Made by a program: the position numbers and the translations under genes. From DATKNA01 sp963755755 (GTDB lineage Bacteria > Actinomycetota > Actinomycetes > Actinomycetales > Kineosporiaceae), in assembly GCA_963755755.1 (NCBI GenBank), contig CAVWLJ010000003.1, positions 119,832 through 183,831 of the forward strand: 64,000 nt of DNA, read 5' to 3'. Shown here piece after piece: positions 48,193-57,343 of this stretch. Below the pieces are notes generated by a model. The model saw nothing but the letters and a program-made list of their open reading frames with translations, did no database searches and was not told where the DNA came from. Numbering within the stretch: position 1 is the first letter of the stretch; the number at the start of each line of letters is the position of its first letter.

Positions 48193-50052
48193 TCAGGCGC
48201 GAGCGGACGCGGTCTCGTCGGTCGTGTCCTCCGACGCCTGCTCCTGCCCCTCTGACCCGGCGTCCTGCAGGGCGTCCTGCGCGGCGTCCTGCTCGGCCTC
48301 CTCGCGCGCCGACCTCGCGCGCGGCGTCTCCTCGCGCCCGGTGGCGAACGAGGCGATCGCGGCGATGACCATCATCACCGCGGCGGCGACGAACACGACC
48401 ACGAGGCCGTCGTGGAAGGGCCCGGAGATGAGCTGGGGGAAGAAGGTGTTCCCGGTGAGCGTCGCGGCCTGCTGCGGCGGCAGCTGGTGCAGCACGCCGG
48501 TGGGGCCGAGCAGCTCCGCGACCGGGTTGTACCCGAGGAACGCGGCGAACAGGCTGCCCACGGGCGGCAGCTGCCCGATCTGCTGCGCCACCTGGTTCGG
48601 GACGCCGTGGGCCTGCAGGCCCGAGGTCAGCGTCGTCGGCAGGTGCGCCGCGAGCCCGATGATCATCAGCGAGAAGAACACGCCGATCGAGAGCGACGAA
48701 CCGGCGTTGAAGAAGGTGCCGCGCATGCCGGCGGCGGCGCCGCGGTCCTCCGCGGGCACGGCGTTCATGATCTGCGCGGTGTTCGGCGACGCGAACATGC
48801 CGGACCCGACACCGTTGAGGAAGGTCAGGATCGCGAACGGCCCGTAGCCGAAGTCCACGGGCAACACCAGGAGCCCGATGAAGGTGGCCGCGACGATCAG
48901 CAGACCGGTGCCGGCGAAGAGCCGCGTGCCGTACTTGTCGGAGAGCCAGCCGGAGACCGGGCCCGAGGCCACGAAGCCGACGGTCAGCGGCAGCAGGTAG
49001 ATGCCCGCCCACAGCGGCGTCGACTCGAACGAGTAGCCGTGCAGCGGGAGCCAGATGCCCTGCAACCAGATGATGAGCATGAACTGCAGGCCGCCGCGAC
49101 CCATGGAGGAGAGCAGGCCGGCGAGGTTGCCGAGCGCGAAGGCGCGGTTGCGGAAGAGCCCGAGCCGGAACATCGGCTCGTCGACCTTGGTCTCGACGAC
49201 GCAGAACAGTACGAGGAGGACGACGCCGCCGATCAGGCCGGCCAGCACCCAGGGGTTGGTCCAGCCGGTGGAGTGGCCGCCGTAGGGCTGGATGCCGTAG
49301 GTGATGCCGGCCAGCAGGATCGACAGGCCGACGGCGAAGGTGCCGTTGCCGAGCCAGTCGATCTTGGCGGAGCGCCGCACCGTGAGCTCGTGCAGCGACT
49401 TGTACGACCACAGGGTGCCGACGATGCCGATGGGCACGCTGACCCAGAAGACGCTCCGCCAGGAGATCTCGGAGAGCACGCCGCCGAGCACGAGGCCGAC
49501 GAAGCTGCCGGCGATGGCGGCGATCTGGTTGATCCCGAGCGCCATCCCGCGGCGGTGCGCCGGGAAGGCGTCGGTGAGGATCGCGGTCGAGTTCGCGAAG
49601 AGCATGGAGCCGCCGACGGCCTGCACGAGCCGCCAGCCGATGATCCACAGGGCGGCGCCGCTGCCCGAGCCCGGCGTCAGCGCCAGGGCGATCGAGGCCG
49701 CGGTGAACACGGCGAAGCCCAGGTTGTACATCCGCACGCGCCCGACCAGGTCGCCGAGCCGGCCGAGGCTGACCACGAGCACCGCGCTGACGAGCAGATA
49801 GCCCATGATCATCCACAGCAGGTACCCGACGTTCTCGGGAGCCAGGGGGTTCATCCCGATGCCACGGAAGATCGCCGGCAGCGAGATGAGGACGATCGAG
49901 GCGTTCACGGTGGCGATCAGCATGCCGATCGTGGTGTTCGACAGGGCCACCCACCGGTAGTGGGGGTGGTCGACGTCCCACCGAGGAGCCCGCCGCCCGC
50001 CGGCACGGGCCTTCGTCGTCGCGTCCCCGGAGTCGTCGAGGATCGAGGTCAC
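48193..50052 (-). CDS. DHA2-family (EmrB/QacA-type) 14-TM drug exporter
   Basis: 619 residues. Signatures: TVNASIVLISLPAIFRGIG (motif D1-like), GRLGDLVGRVRMYNLGFAVF (motif A), WRLVQAVGGSMLFANSTAIL (motif B), and GINQIAAIAGSFVGLVLGGV (motif C of antiporters). Fourteen hydrophobic stretches can be drawn. A charged Glu/Gln/Ala tail of about 50 residues ends the protein. It should expel drugs in exchange for protons. GTG start with GGAAGGA upstream. A MarR gene lies downstream and a palindrome upstream. Confidence 0.93.
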   Translation of the reverse strand: MTSILDDSGDATTKARAGGRRAPRWDVDHPHYRWVALSNTTIGMLIATVNASIVLISLPAIFRGIGMNPLAPENVGYLLWMIMGYLLVSAVLVVSLGRLGDLVGRVRMYNLGFAVFTAASIALALTPGSGSGAALWIIGWRLVQAVGGSMLFANSTAILTDAFPAHRRGMALGINQIAAIAGSFVGLVLGGVLSEISWRSVFWVSVPIGIVGTLWSYKSLHELTVRRSAKIDWLGNGTFAVGLSILLAGITYGIQPYGGHSTGWTNPWVLAGLIGGVVLLVLFCVVETKVDEPMFRLGLFRNRAFALGNLAGLLSSMGRGGLQFMLIIWLQGIWLPLHGYSFESTPLWAGIYLLPLTVGFVASGPVSGWLSDKYGTRLFAGTGLLIVAATFIGLLVLPVDFGYGPFAILTFLNGVGSGMFASPNTAQIMNAVPAEDRGAAAGMRGTFFNAGSSLSIGVFFSLMIIGLAAHLPTTLTSGLQAHGVPNQVAQQIGQLPPVGSLFAAFLGYNPVAELLGPTGVLHQLPPQQAATLTGNTFFPQLISGPFHDGLVVVFVAAAVMMVIAAIASFATGREETPRARSAREEAEQDAAQDALQDAGSEGQEQASEDTTDETASARA

Positions 50053-50116
50053 AGCAGTCCTTCCAGAGGAAGAGATCCCGGGGCGTAGACCTCGTCGTCA
50101 CGTCCCGCTCAGTTAC

Positions 50117-50134
50117 TTAGTTGTTGCTAACTAA
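50117..50134 (-). promoter_or_regulatory. TTAGTT-N6-AACTAA palindrome, probable MarR operator
   Basis: A perfect 6-6-6 inverted repeat inside an unusually AT-rich stretch (50111-50140), 65 bases upstream of the MFS start. TTAG-type palindromes of this size are typical MarR sites. Confidence 0.6.
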
Positions 50135-50218
50135 CTTGATGGTAGTGCGATTCCCCGCTCGCCGCCCCGTGATGCCCATCCGGCGGACCGTGTCGGTGCC
50201 AGGAGGCAGGATCGAGGG

Positions 50219-51866
50219 GTGCACGCCGCCCTCGCCCTCGTCCCCGGTGGTGGGGCGGAGCTGCGCGTCCTGGAGGACGACGGCACCCCCGCTCGCCCGC
50301 GTGCGGGACGACGATCGAGCAGCCGCCGGGCAGAGCACCGACCACGTCGCCGACCTGGAGCGGTCGGCATCGCCGCGCTGGGTCCTCGCCGACGTGGCCG
50401 CCGGGTACCCGCCGTTGCTCCGCGCCGGGGTCCGGCTCGCCCGCTGCCACGACCTCGCGGCGACCGAGGCGCTCCTGCTCGCGGCCGAAGGGGACGCCGC
50501 CGGCGCCGCCGCCATCACCGCCGCGCGGGCGGGTGCGGCGACGGCCGCCGCCGACCCGGCCCCGCAGCCGTCGCTCTTCGAGGCCGGGCCGCCGACCGCG
50601 CCACCGCCCGACGCCGCGGCGCTCGCGTCCGCCTACGCCGAGCAGCTCGTGCGGATCGAGCGGGTCCGTGCCGGCCTGCCAGGCTTCGGGCTGCTGGTGG
50701 CCGCCGAGTCGGCGTCCTGCCTCGCCGCGGTCGAGATGAGCGCGACGGGCGTCCCCTGGGACGCCGAGACGCACGACCGGTTGCTCGTCGAGCTGCTCGG
50801 GCCGCGCCCCACCTCGCCCTCGGTCCGCCCGGCCGCGCTGCAGGCGCTGGCCGAACAGGCGGCGGCCGCGCTGGACGACCCGCGGGTCAACCTCGACTCC
50901 CAGGTGGATCTGCTCCGCTCGCTGCGTCGCGCGGGGCTCCCGGTCACCTCGACGGGCCGGCGCGAGCTGCGCCGGCACGACCACCCCGCCGTCGAGCCGC
51001 TGGTCCGGTACCGGGAGCTCGCCCGCCTGCACGCCGCGCACGGCTGGGCCTGGCGCGACCAGTGGGTGCGCGAGGGCCGGTTCCACCCGGAGTACGTGCC
51101 GGGCGGGGTGGTGTCCGGTCGCTGGGCGACGCGCGGCGGTGGAGCGCTCCAGATCCCCAAGGCGGTGCGCGGCGCGGTGGTCGCGCCGCCCGGCCGGGTG
51201 CTGGTCGTGGCGGACGCCGGGCAGCTCGAGCCCCGCGTGCTGGCCGCGCTGGCGCGCGACCCGGGCCTCGTGGCGGCGACGAGGGAGGGCGACCTGTACA
51301 CGGCGCTCGCCCGCGAGGCGCTGGGGCGCCCGGAGGCGCGCGCCGAGATGAAGGTCGCCCTGCTGTCGGCGATGTACGGGGGCGGCGCGGGCTCCCCCGC
51401 GTTGGCCGCCCTGCGGCGGCGCTTCCCCGCCGCGCTCGCCCTGCTGGAAGCGGCCGCCCGGACCGGTGAGGCCGGGGGCAGCGTGCACTCCGTGCTCGGC
51501 CGGACCTCCCCCGCCGCTCCGCCCGACTGGCTCGCCGGCCTCCCCGATGCGGCGGCCGGCGCCCGCTCCCGCGCCTACGGCCGCTTCACCCGGAACTTCG
51601 TCATCCAGGCGTCCGCCGCCGACTGGGCCGCCGTCCTGCTGGCGACGCTGCGCCTGTCGCTGGCACGGCTGCGCGAGCGCGGCTTCGCCGAGCTCGTCTT
51701 CTTCCAGCACGACGAGGTCGTCGTCGAGGTCGAGGCCCCGCTGGCCGGCGCCGCGATCGAGGCGGTGCGCTCGGCCGGGGCCACCGCGACCCGGCTGGTC
51801 CTCGGGGACACGGGCGTCGACGTCCCGCTCGAGGCCCGCGCCGTCACCAGCTACGCCGACCGCTGA
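50219..51866 (+). CDS. Standalone family A DNA polymerase-like protein (3'-5' exonuclease/polymerase type), apparent frameshift near the start
   Basis: About 548 residues. The GTG at 50219 begins HAALALVPGGGAELRVLEDD; after a shift near 50300 the frame continues VADLERSASPRWVLADVAAG and is clean. Polymerase motifs: palm motif A VVADAGQLEPRVLAALARD, O-helix ARAEMKVALLSAMYGGGAG, FTRNFVIQASAADWAAVLLA and motif C FFQHDEVVVEVE. The exonuclease region is degenerate. This actinobacterial family is separate from Pol I; a DNA repair role is probable but unproven. It is divergent from the MFS gene. Confidence 0.82.
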
Positions 51867-51911
51867 CCTCGCCCTCGGGGCCTGCCGGCCAGAGCCAGGA
51901 GCGTAGGAGGG

Positions 51912-52733
51912 TCAGGAGGACGTGCTGAGGCTCGCGGCGGCGCCGCTGGTCGCGGTGTCGTGACGGCGCAGCGCACCCATCAGGGAGCGCCGGCGACCGG
52001 CCCGCGCCGTCGCCGGGAGCACGTGGTCGAGCCGGTGCCGGCGCAGCTCCTCGACGAGGCCGTCGTCGACGGGCGGCAGGTCACCGATGGCGTGCCCGAG
52101 CACACGGTCCGCCAGCACGGGGTTGAGCGCCAACGCCGGACCGTGCAGGTAGGTCCCGTAGACCGTGCCCTGCACCGCACCCTCGGTGCCCTGCTCGCCG
52201 TCGCCGTTCCCGACGCCGATGCGCATCCGGCCGAGCGGCGTCGCACCCGGGCCGAGATGCGTCGCCCCGCCGTGGTTCTCGAAGCCGATGAGCGCGGGCA
52301 GACCGAGCTCCGGCGTGGCGTCGGCGAGCACGTTGCCCACCGCGCGGCGTTCGAGGCGGTCGGTCCGGACGTCGAGCAGCCCGAGACCGGGTGTCGGAGC
52401 GCCGCCGACGCCGAGGAACGTCTCGCCGAGCAGCTGGTATCCGGCGCAGATGCCGACGACGCCGGCACCGCGGCGAGCGGCGACGACGAGGCCGCCGTCC
52501 TCGCGGAGCTCCTGCGCGGCCGCCGTCTGCTTCGCGTCCTCCCCGCCGCCGAGCAGGTAGACGTCGCCGGTGCGGGGCAGCCGCTCACCCGGGTGGACGG
52601 CGATGATCTCGGCGGCGATGCCCCGCATGCGCGCTCGCTGGTAGAGCACGAGGGCATTGCCGGCGTCCCCGTACGTGCCGAGCAGGTGCGGGTAGACGTG
52701 CACGACGAGCAGCACGGAGTCAGCGGCTGACAT
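51912..52733 (-). CDS. gatD: Lipid II isoglutaminyl synthase, glutaminase subunit
   Basis: 273 residues, class I glutamine amidotransferase (CobB/CobQ-like). YPHLLGTYGDAGNALVLYQR, VYLLGGGEDAKQTAAAQELR, nucleophile GVVGICAGYQLLGETFLGVG, IGFENHGGATHLG and the His in TVYGTYLHGPALALNPVLAD. It supplies ammonia to MurT for amidation of D-Glu in lipid II. It starts 14 bases inside the murT 3' end. The C-terminal tail is Ser/Ala-rich. The frame is intact. Confidence 0.93.
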   Translation of the reverse strand: MSAADSVLLVVHVYPHLLGTYGDAGNALVLYQRARMRGIAAEIIAVHPGERLPRTGDVYLLGGGEDAKQTAAAQELREDGGLVVAARRGAGVVGICAGYQLLGETFLGVGGAPTPGLGLLDVRTDRLERRAVGNVLADATPELGLPALIGFENHGGATHLGPGATPLGRMRIGVGNGDGEQGTEGAVQGTVYGTYLHGPALALNPVLADRVLGHAIGDLPPVDDGLVEELRRHRLDHVLPATARAGRRRSLMGALRRHDTATSGAAASLSTSS

Positions 52734-53955
52734 AGCGGCGCATCTCCCGGAAGGCGGTGTAGTTGGCGGCGACCACCAGCGGACCCGGTGGCAGCTTCGC
52801 GGCGAGCCGCACGAGATCGCTGTCCACGAGCGGCGTCGCGCCGGCGTAGTGCAGCCGGACGGCGAGGTCGGCGCGGCGGTCGCCGAGGGCGCCGACGACC
52901 CGGCCGGCCAGACGCTCGAACGGCACGTCGTAGAGCCAGGAGGTGTCGGTGCCGTCGGCGATCCGCGCGTTGATCCCGACCGCGAGCACGCTGTCCTCCT
53001 CGATCATCGAGAGGGCGGCGGCCCAGCCGGCGGGGTTCTTGGCCAGGAACAGCGTCGCGGGGCGCCCGCCGAGGTCGAGCCGGGCGTAGCGGCCGTCGAC
53101 GTCGTCGACCTCGGCGAGCCGGGCCGCCGCGACGTCCGCGGGCACGTCGAAGAGGTTCGCCGTCGCGATCGCGAACAGCGCGTTCCCCCGGTTGACGTCT
53201 CCCGGGAGCTTGAGGGGCACGGTGATGTGGCGGCCGTCGGGCAACCGGACGCCGGCGGTCGACAGGGTGTACTCCGGCTGGGGCATGGCGAACCCGCAGC
53301 CGGAACTCCACCGGCCGTCCACCCAGGTCAGCAGGTGGCCGCACCGCGGGCAGACGGAGGCGTCGTCGGTCCATCGGATGCCCGGATCCACCCACACGGT
53401 CTTGTTCGCGGCGAGCGCGGCGTCGACGACGTGGGGGTCGGCGGCATTGGCGACGACGGTGACGCCGGTGTCCGCCAGGGCCTTCGCCCACACCTGCGAC
53501 GTCCGGCTCACCTCGTGCGTGCGGTCGAGCTGGTCGCGGGTGAGGTTGAGGAGCACCACGACTTCCGGCGTGGTCTGCCGGAGCACCGACGGCACGTGCA
53601 GCTCGTCCGTCTCGAGCACCGCCGTCCGGCTCTCGCTGTCGTCGAGCGCGCTGAGGATGCCCGGGGCCATGTTCGCCCCGGTGGTGTTCGTCGCGACGTC
53701 ACCGCCGAGCGCCGCCGCGATGAGGCGCGTCGTCGTCGACTTCCCGTTCGTGCCGGTGACGATCACGCCACGTCGGCCATGAGCGAGCGCACGGAGCGCG
53801 TCCGGCGCGACGGCGAGCGCGACACGGCCGCGGACGACCGTCCCGGAGCCGCGACCGAGGCTGCGCGACAGGCCGCCGGCGAGGCGACCCGCTGTCAGGG
53901 CGGCGTCGAGACGGATCTTGGCGAGGCCCTGGGCGTCACCTGTCGGTGCGGTCAC
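52720..53955 (-). CDS. murT: Lipid II isoglutaminyl synthase, Mur ligase-like subunit
   Basis: 411 residues. P-loop RRGVIVTGTNGKSTTTRLIA, VVLLNLTRDQLDRTHEVSRT, the MurT zinc ribbon SVCPRCGHLLTWVDGRWSSG with CGF, KLPGDVNRGNALFAIATANL and the DUF1727 tail. With GatD it amidates the stem-peptide glutamate. The GTG 53955 follows TAAGCT by 8 nt (leaderless candidate); longer starts read into low-complexity sequence. The frame is intact. Confidence 0.94.
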   Translation of the reverse strand: MTAPTGDAQGLAKIRLDAALTAGRLAGGLSRSLGRGSGTVVRGRVALAVAPDALRALAHGRRGVIVTGTNGKSTTTRLIAAALGGDVATNTTGANMAPGILSALDDSESRTAVLETDELHVPSVLRQTTPEVVVLLNLTRDQLDRTHEVSRTSQVWAKALADTGVTVVANAADPHVVDAALAANKTVWVDPGIRWTDDASVCPRCGHLLTWVDGRWSSGCGFAMPQPEYTLSTAGVRLPDGRHITVPLKLPGDVNRGNALFAIATANLFDVPADVAAARLAEVDDVDGRYARLDLGGRPATLFLAKNPAGWAAALSMIEEDSVLAVGINARIADGTDTSWLYDVPFERLAGRVVGALGDRRADLAVRLHYAGATPLVDSDLVRLAAKLPPGPLVVAANYTAFREMRRYVSR

Positions 53956-54008
53956 GACCGCAGAGCTTATCGGCGCGCGGGCGCCGGCCCGGGCGGAGCC
54001 CCGATACA

Positions 54009-54043
54009 CCGGGAGCCGCCCCGCACTGCGGAGCGGCTCCCGG
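54009..54043 (-). terminator. Hairpin terminator after the cold-shock gene
   Basis: 11-bp arms (54009-54019, 54033-54043; CCGGGAGCCGC) with a 13-base loop, 21 bases past the stop. Confidence 0.75.
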
Positions 54044-54064
54044 CCGGGTCTGAGGGGAAGGGGT

Positions 54065-54268
54065 TCAGACCGGGCGGACCGATTCGGCCTGCGGACCCTT
54101 CTGCCCCTGGCCGACCTCGAACTCGACGCGCTGACCCTCGTCGAGGGACTTGTACCCGTCGGCAAGGATCGCCGACCAGTGCACGAAGACGTCAGCACCG
54201 CCGCCGTCGACGGTGATGAATCCGTAGCCCTTCTCGGCGTTGAACCACTTGACGGTTCCCTGAGCCAT
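54065..54268 (-). CDS. CspA-type cold-shock protein
   Basis: 67 residues. RNP1 EKGYGFITVDGG and RNP2 DVFVHWSAI motifs in the one-domain cold-shock fold, start MAQGTVKWFNA. It binds single-stranded RNA/DNA and melts mRNA structure. Upstream, a leader of well over 100 bases with two GCTCAGTGCAGGA copies may regulate it. The frame is intact. Confidence 0.96.
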   Translation of the reverse strand: MAQGTVKWFNAEKGYGFITVDGGGADVFVHWSAILADGYKSLDEGQRVEFEVGQGQKGPQAESVRPV

Positions 54269-54552
54269 TCCTGCTCCTGTTGCTGTTCCGTGGGGCGATC
54301 CGTGCACGGCACGCGGACCGGGTCTCACGCTCGTGGTACCGGCCCCGAAGGGCAACAGGTCCGCGATGGTCCAACGTGCGGGCCTCTTGCTCAGTGCAGG
54401 AACGCTCAGTGCAGGAGAGGACGTGCTCATCGAACTGTTCGACCGCGCAGAACTCTAGCGGCCGGAGCCGCGCCTTCACAGGTTGCGCCTGGGGTGAAAT
54501 CCCGACGTGGAAGGACCGGCATCCGGTGGGCGAGGACTGCCACGATGCAGCC
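54269..54552 (-). other. Cold-shock gene leader and divergent promoter region
   Basis: No coding frame is convincing here. GAGCAGGAATGGC gives the csp ribosome site. GCTCAGTGCAGGA occurs twice (54389-54401 and 54404-54416), 15 bases apart. A long structured leader would be normal for a cold-shock gene. Confidence 0.4.
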
Positions 54553-55011
54553 GTGAAGCCACGCCCGCACACGGGCCAATCCAGCCGGGGCCAGGGCCTG
54601 CGCCAGGTGGTCAACGCCGTCACGCTGGCGACGCCGCTCGGCCTCGTGCTGGCGCGGATGGGGCACGCCACGCTCGTGCGAGGGCCGGACGGGTTGCTGC
54701 TGGCCCTCGACTACCGGGCGGCCGTACCGGCACCGCGCGCGCCCGCTGTCACCGTCGGCGACGTCGTCCTGCTGCGGATGAGCTCGGCCGACCTGGCGGA
54801 CCGGCCGCGGCTGCTCGTGCACGAGGCCCGGCACGCGGTGCAGTGGGCCTGCTGGCTCGGGCCCGTCGGATTCCTGCCCGCGTATCTGGCCGCGTCGGCC
54901 TGGTCGTGGGTGCGCTGCCGGGACTTCGCGCTCCGCAACGCGTTCGAGGTGCGGGCCGGTCTCGTGGACGGCGGCTACGTCAGGCCGCCCGACGACACTC
55001 AGCTCGCGTAG
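54553..55011 (+). CDS. Hypothetical protein with HExxH-like motif
   Basis: 152 residues: RQVVNAVTLATPLGLVLARM, VRGPDGLLLALDYRAAVPAP, VTVGDVVLLRMS, then LLVHEARHAVQWACWLGPVG and FLPAYLAASAWSWVRCRDFA. HEARH fits HExxH of zinc peptidases, followed by a hydrophobic stretch; a downstream Glu (AFEVRAG) could be a third ligand. The fold is unknown to me. GTG 54553 is the first start after the non-coding leader. The 3' end overlaps the convergent LytR_C gene by 13 bases. Confidence 0.65.
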   Translation: MKPRPHTGQSSRGQGLRQVVNAVTLATPLGLVLARMGHATLVRGPDGLLLALDYRAAVPAPRAPAVTVGDVVLLRMSSADLADRPRLLVHEARHAVQWACWLGPVGFLPAYLAASAWSWVRCRDFALRNAFEVRAGLVDGGYVRPPDDTQLA

Positions 55012-55629
55012 TCGTCACCCACCACGACGACGATGCCCTGACCAGCGACGGACGGGTTCAGCTTCACCGACGCCGACGCCGCCGAGCGCGTCCTTGAGCG
55101 CCTCGGCGGTGGCCTTCTGGGAGGACGAGGCGTAGTAGATCTTCGTGGACTGGGTCGTCCCGACCGGCGTCGCCCCTGAAACGACGTGGCCGTTGCCGAA
55201 GCCTGCGCCGCCGAGAGCGGTCTCTGCTCGCTTCGCCAGCCCCGTGACATGGGCGGTCGATCCGTTGTAGACGCTGAACGAGGCACCCTTGTCCACCTTG
55301 GCGGTGGCCGGTGCGCTCGTGCTGGCCGAGGCGGAGGGCCTCGTGCTCGAGGAGGACCCCGACGCGGACACCGACGGCGTCGGCTGCGTCGCCGCGGGAG
55401 CGGTCGTCGTCGGAGCGGAGGCTGTGCCGTTGTCGTCGCTGCCGTTGGAGCCCTTGACGAACAAGGTGTAGGCGAGGCCCACGACCGCCACGACGACCAC
55501 CACGACGGCGAGCAGCGGGAGCACGGAGAGCAGGGGGTTCACCCGAGCCCGGTGCGCCCCGCGGCGGCTCGCCTCGAGCGGGACGACGAGACGCTCGTCG
55601 TAACCGCCCGGTCGGGTGCTGTTGCTCAT
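54999..55629 (-). CDS. Membrane-anchored LytR C-terminal domain protein, one apparent frameshift at the 3' end
   Basis: About 209 residues: cytosolic start MSNSTRPGGYDERLVVPLEA, membrane segment LLSVLPLLAVVVVVVAVVGL, a Ser/Thr/Pro linker, then a LytR_C domain (KGASFSVYNGSTAHVTGLAK, FGNGHVVSGATPVGTTQSTK, IYYASSSQKATAEALKDALG). A one-base skip near 55066 changes the Arg-rich end into VKLNPSVAGQGIVVVVGDDY, the expected final strand. The family belongs to the cell envelope (Cei-like); exact role unclear. Pairs with DUF3263 next door. Confidence 0.8.
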
Positions 55630-55714
55630 GAATGGCTCCTTCGACGCCGCCTGCTGGTCGGATCCGTGCAACCGTTCCCGGCCTCTCCGAACCGCGCGGC
55701 GAAGCGAAGGGGGA

Positions 55715-56008
55715 TCAGCCGTGCATCCCGGGCCCTCGCGCCGTGCGCGCCCGTTGCCGCGTCTGCCGCATGCGCCGCAGCCGCTTCACGAGCATCGGAT
55801 CGTAGGCGAGGGCCTCGGGGCGGTCGATCAGCGCGTTGAGCAGCTGGTAGTACCGGGTCGCCGACATGTCGAACAGCTCCCGGACCGCCTGCTCCTTCGC
55901 TCCCGCGAACTTCCACCACTGACGCTCGAACGCGAGGATCTCCCGCTCCCTCGCGGTGAGCTCTCCGCTCGCCGCCGGTTCCTGAGGCACTGCGTGTGCG
56001 GCGTCCAT
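55715..56008 (-). CDS. DUF3263 domain protein
   Basis: 97 residues. LTAREREILAFERQWWKFAG, AKEQAVRELFDMSATRYYQL, LNALIDRPEALAYDPMLVKR, LRRMRQTRQRAR: the actinobacterial DUF3263 pattern, an HTH-like fold (sigma-region-like) probably binding DNA. ATG 56008 has GGAGG 7 bases upstream; the other two ATGs are too near it or lack a site. The frame is intact. Confidence 0.85.
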   Translation of the reverse strand: MDAAHAVPQEPAASGELTAREREILAFERQWWKFAGAKEQAVRELFDMSATRYYQLLNALIDRPEALAYDPMLVKRLRRMRQTRQRARTARGPGMHG

Positions 56009-56034
56009 CCCCATCCTCCAGCGGTACGACAGCG

Positions 56035-56598
56035 TCACGATACGTTCCGAACCACAACGCTGTCATTCCCCCCCGGGCCGTCCCCACCCCCGCGGGCTGG
56101 TCGACGCCGGTCGCGTGCACGCGCCGAGTCTAGAGGTCTCGCGGGGGTGCTCCGGGCACGATCACGAGCAATGGTCAAGAACTCCAGGCAGTAGCGGCTG
56201 TCGAGGTACAACAGAGCAAGGCCCTGCACCACGATGGCCGCCCCCGTGCCCCGGCGTCGCGGGGATCGCACGAGCAGCGCCCCGCCCGCCACGTACCCGA
56301 CGTCCAGCACGGCATTGGCTCCGGTGAGGAGTGCCATCCGCCGGGCTCGGGTCTCCGGTTCGGTGGCCGGACCCGAGCGACCTCGCCACGCTCCCCAGCC
56401 GACGATCGCAGCGTCGGCGGCGCCCCACGCCACGGTGGTGCGCCCGGCCGCCGCGAGGCTCGACGCCTCCTCCCGGCGACCGAGTCGCCAGACGAGGCTC
56501 CCGAGACCGATGCTCCACGTCGACCAGGCCGCCAGCGTCACGAGCAGTCGCCGCTCCACCTCGGCCACCTCGGGGGCCGGCACCGTTCCCGCTGTCAT
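56035..56598 (-). CDS. Small integral membrane protein of unknown function
   Basis: 187 residues with four likely membrane segments: LLVTLAAWSTWSIGLGSLVW, TTVAWGAADAAIVGWGAWRG, ALLTGANAVLDVGYVAGGAL, GAAIVVQGLALLYLDSRYCL. The C-terminal 45 residues are Arg/Gly-rich and could be read-through. No family recognised. The ATG follows TACGGT by 6 nt (complement of 56605-56610), a leaderless start, back to back with ung. Confidence 0.65.
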   Translation of the reverse strand: MTAGTVPAPEVAEVERRLLVTLAAWSTWSIGLGSLVWRLGRREEASSLAAAGRTTVAWGAADAAIVGWGAWRGRSGPATEPETRARRMALLTGANAVLDVGYVAGGALLVRSPRRRGTGAAIVVQGLALLYLDSRYCLEFLTIARDRARSTPARPLDSARARDRRRPARGGGDGPGGNDSVVVRNVS

Positions 56599-56647
56599 GG
56601 CGCCACCGTAGGACCCCCCACCGACACGGTGGATAGAGTCGGCCACC
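56599..56647. promoter_or_regulatory. Compact divergent leaderless promoters (membrane protein / ung)
   Basis: Only 49 bases separate the two start codons. TACGGT on the minus strand (56605-56610) is 6 nt from the ATG, and TAGAGT on the plus strand (56634-56639) is 8 nt from the ung GTG. The two promoters must overlap in their -35 regions, so they probably compete. Confidence 0.5.
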
Positions 56648-57340
56648 GTGCCGGCTCCGAGCAGCGCCGAGGCCCGCCTCGCGGACCGGGTCGACCCCAG
56701 CTGGCTGCCCGCACTCGCGCCGGTGGCAGGTGAGATCGAGGCGCTCGAGGAGTTCCTGCGCTCCGAGCGGGCTGCGGGCCGGACGTGCCTGCCCGGCGAG
56801 GGGAACGTCCTCCGTGCGTTCACGCAGCCGTTCGACGACGTCCGCGTCCTGCTCGTCGGTCAGGACCCGTACCCGACCCCGGGGCACGCCGTCGGTCTCG
56901 CGTTCTCCGTGGCGCCGCATGTGACGCCACTCCCCCGGAGCCTGCGCAACGTGTTCGCCGAGCTCGCCGACGATCTCGGCGTCCCCCTCCCCTCGACCGG
57001 CGACCTGACGCCCTGGACGCGGGCCGGCGTCCTGCTGCTCAACCGCGTCCTCACGGTGACCGCGGGTGCTCCCGGCTCCCACCGCGGCCGGGGGTGGGAA
57101 CGGGTGACCGATCAGGCCGTGACCGCTCTTGCGGCGCGCGGGCGCCCCCTGGTCGCCGTCCTCTGGGGTAAGGACGCGCAGGCGGTGCGGCCGTTGCTCG
57201 GCGGCGTCCCCGTGGTCGACAGCGTGCACCCGAGCCCGCTCTCGGCCCGCCGCGGCTTCTTCGGCTCACGGCCGTTCAGCCGCGCCTCGCGGTTGCTCGC
57301 CGAGCAGGGCGCCGAGCCCGTGGACTGGCGCCTGCCCTGA
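56648..57340 (+). CDS. ung: Uracil-DNA glycosylase (family 1)
   Basis: 230 residues. Water-activating motif LLVGQDPYPTPGHAVGLAFS with the catalytic Asp, VFAELADDLGVPLPSTGDLT, GVLLLNRVLTVTAGAPGSHR, LVAVLWGKDAQAVRPLL and minor-groove loop VDSVHPSPLSARRGFFGSRP. It removes uracil from DNA. The GTG is probably the transcript 5' end. The frame is intact and ends 3 bases from a convergent gene. Confidence 0.97.
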   Translation: MPAPSSAEARLADRVDPSWLPALAPVAGEIEALEEFLRSERAAGRTCLPGEGNVLRAFTQPFDDVRVLLVGQDPYPTPGHAVGLAFSVAPHVTPLPRSLRNVFAELADDLGVPLPSTGDLTPWTRAGVLLLNRVLTVTAGAPGSHRGRGWERVTDQAVTALAARGRPLVAVLWGKDAQAVRPLLGGVPVVDSVHPSPLSARRGFFGSRPFSRASRLLAEQGAEPVDWRLP

Positions 57341-57343
57341 GGG

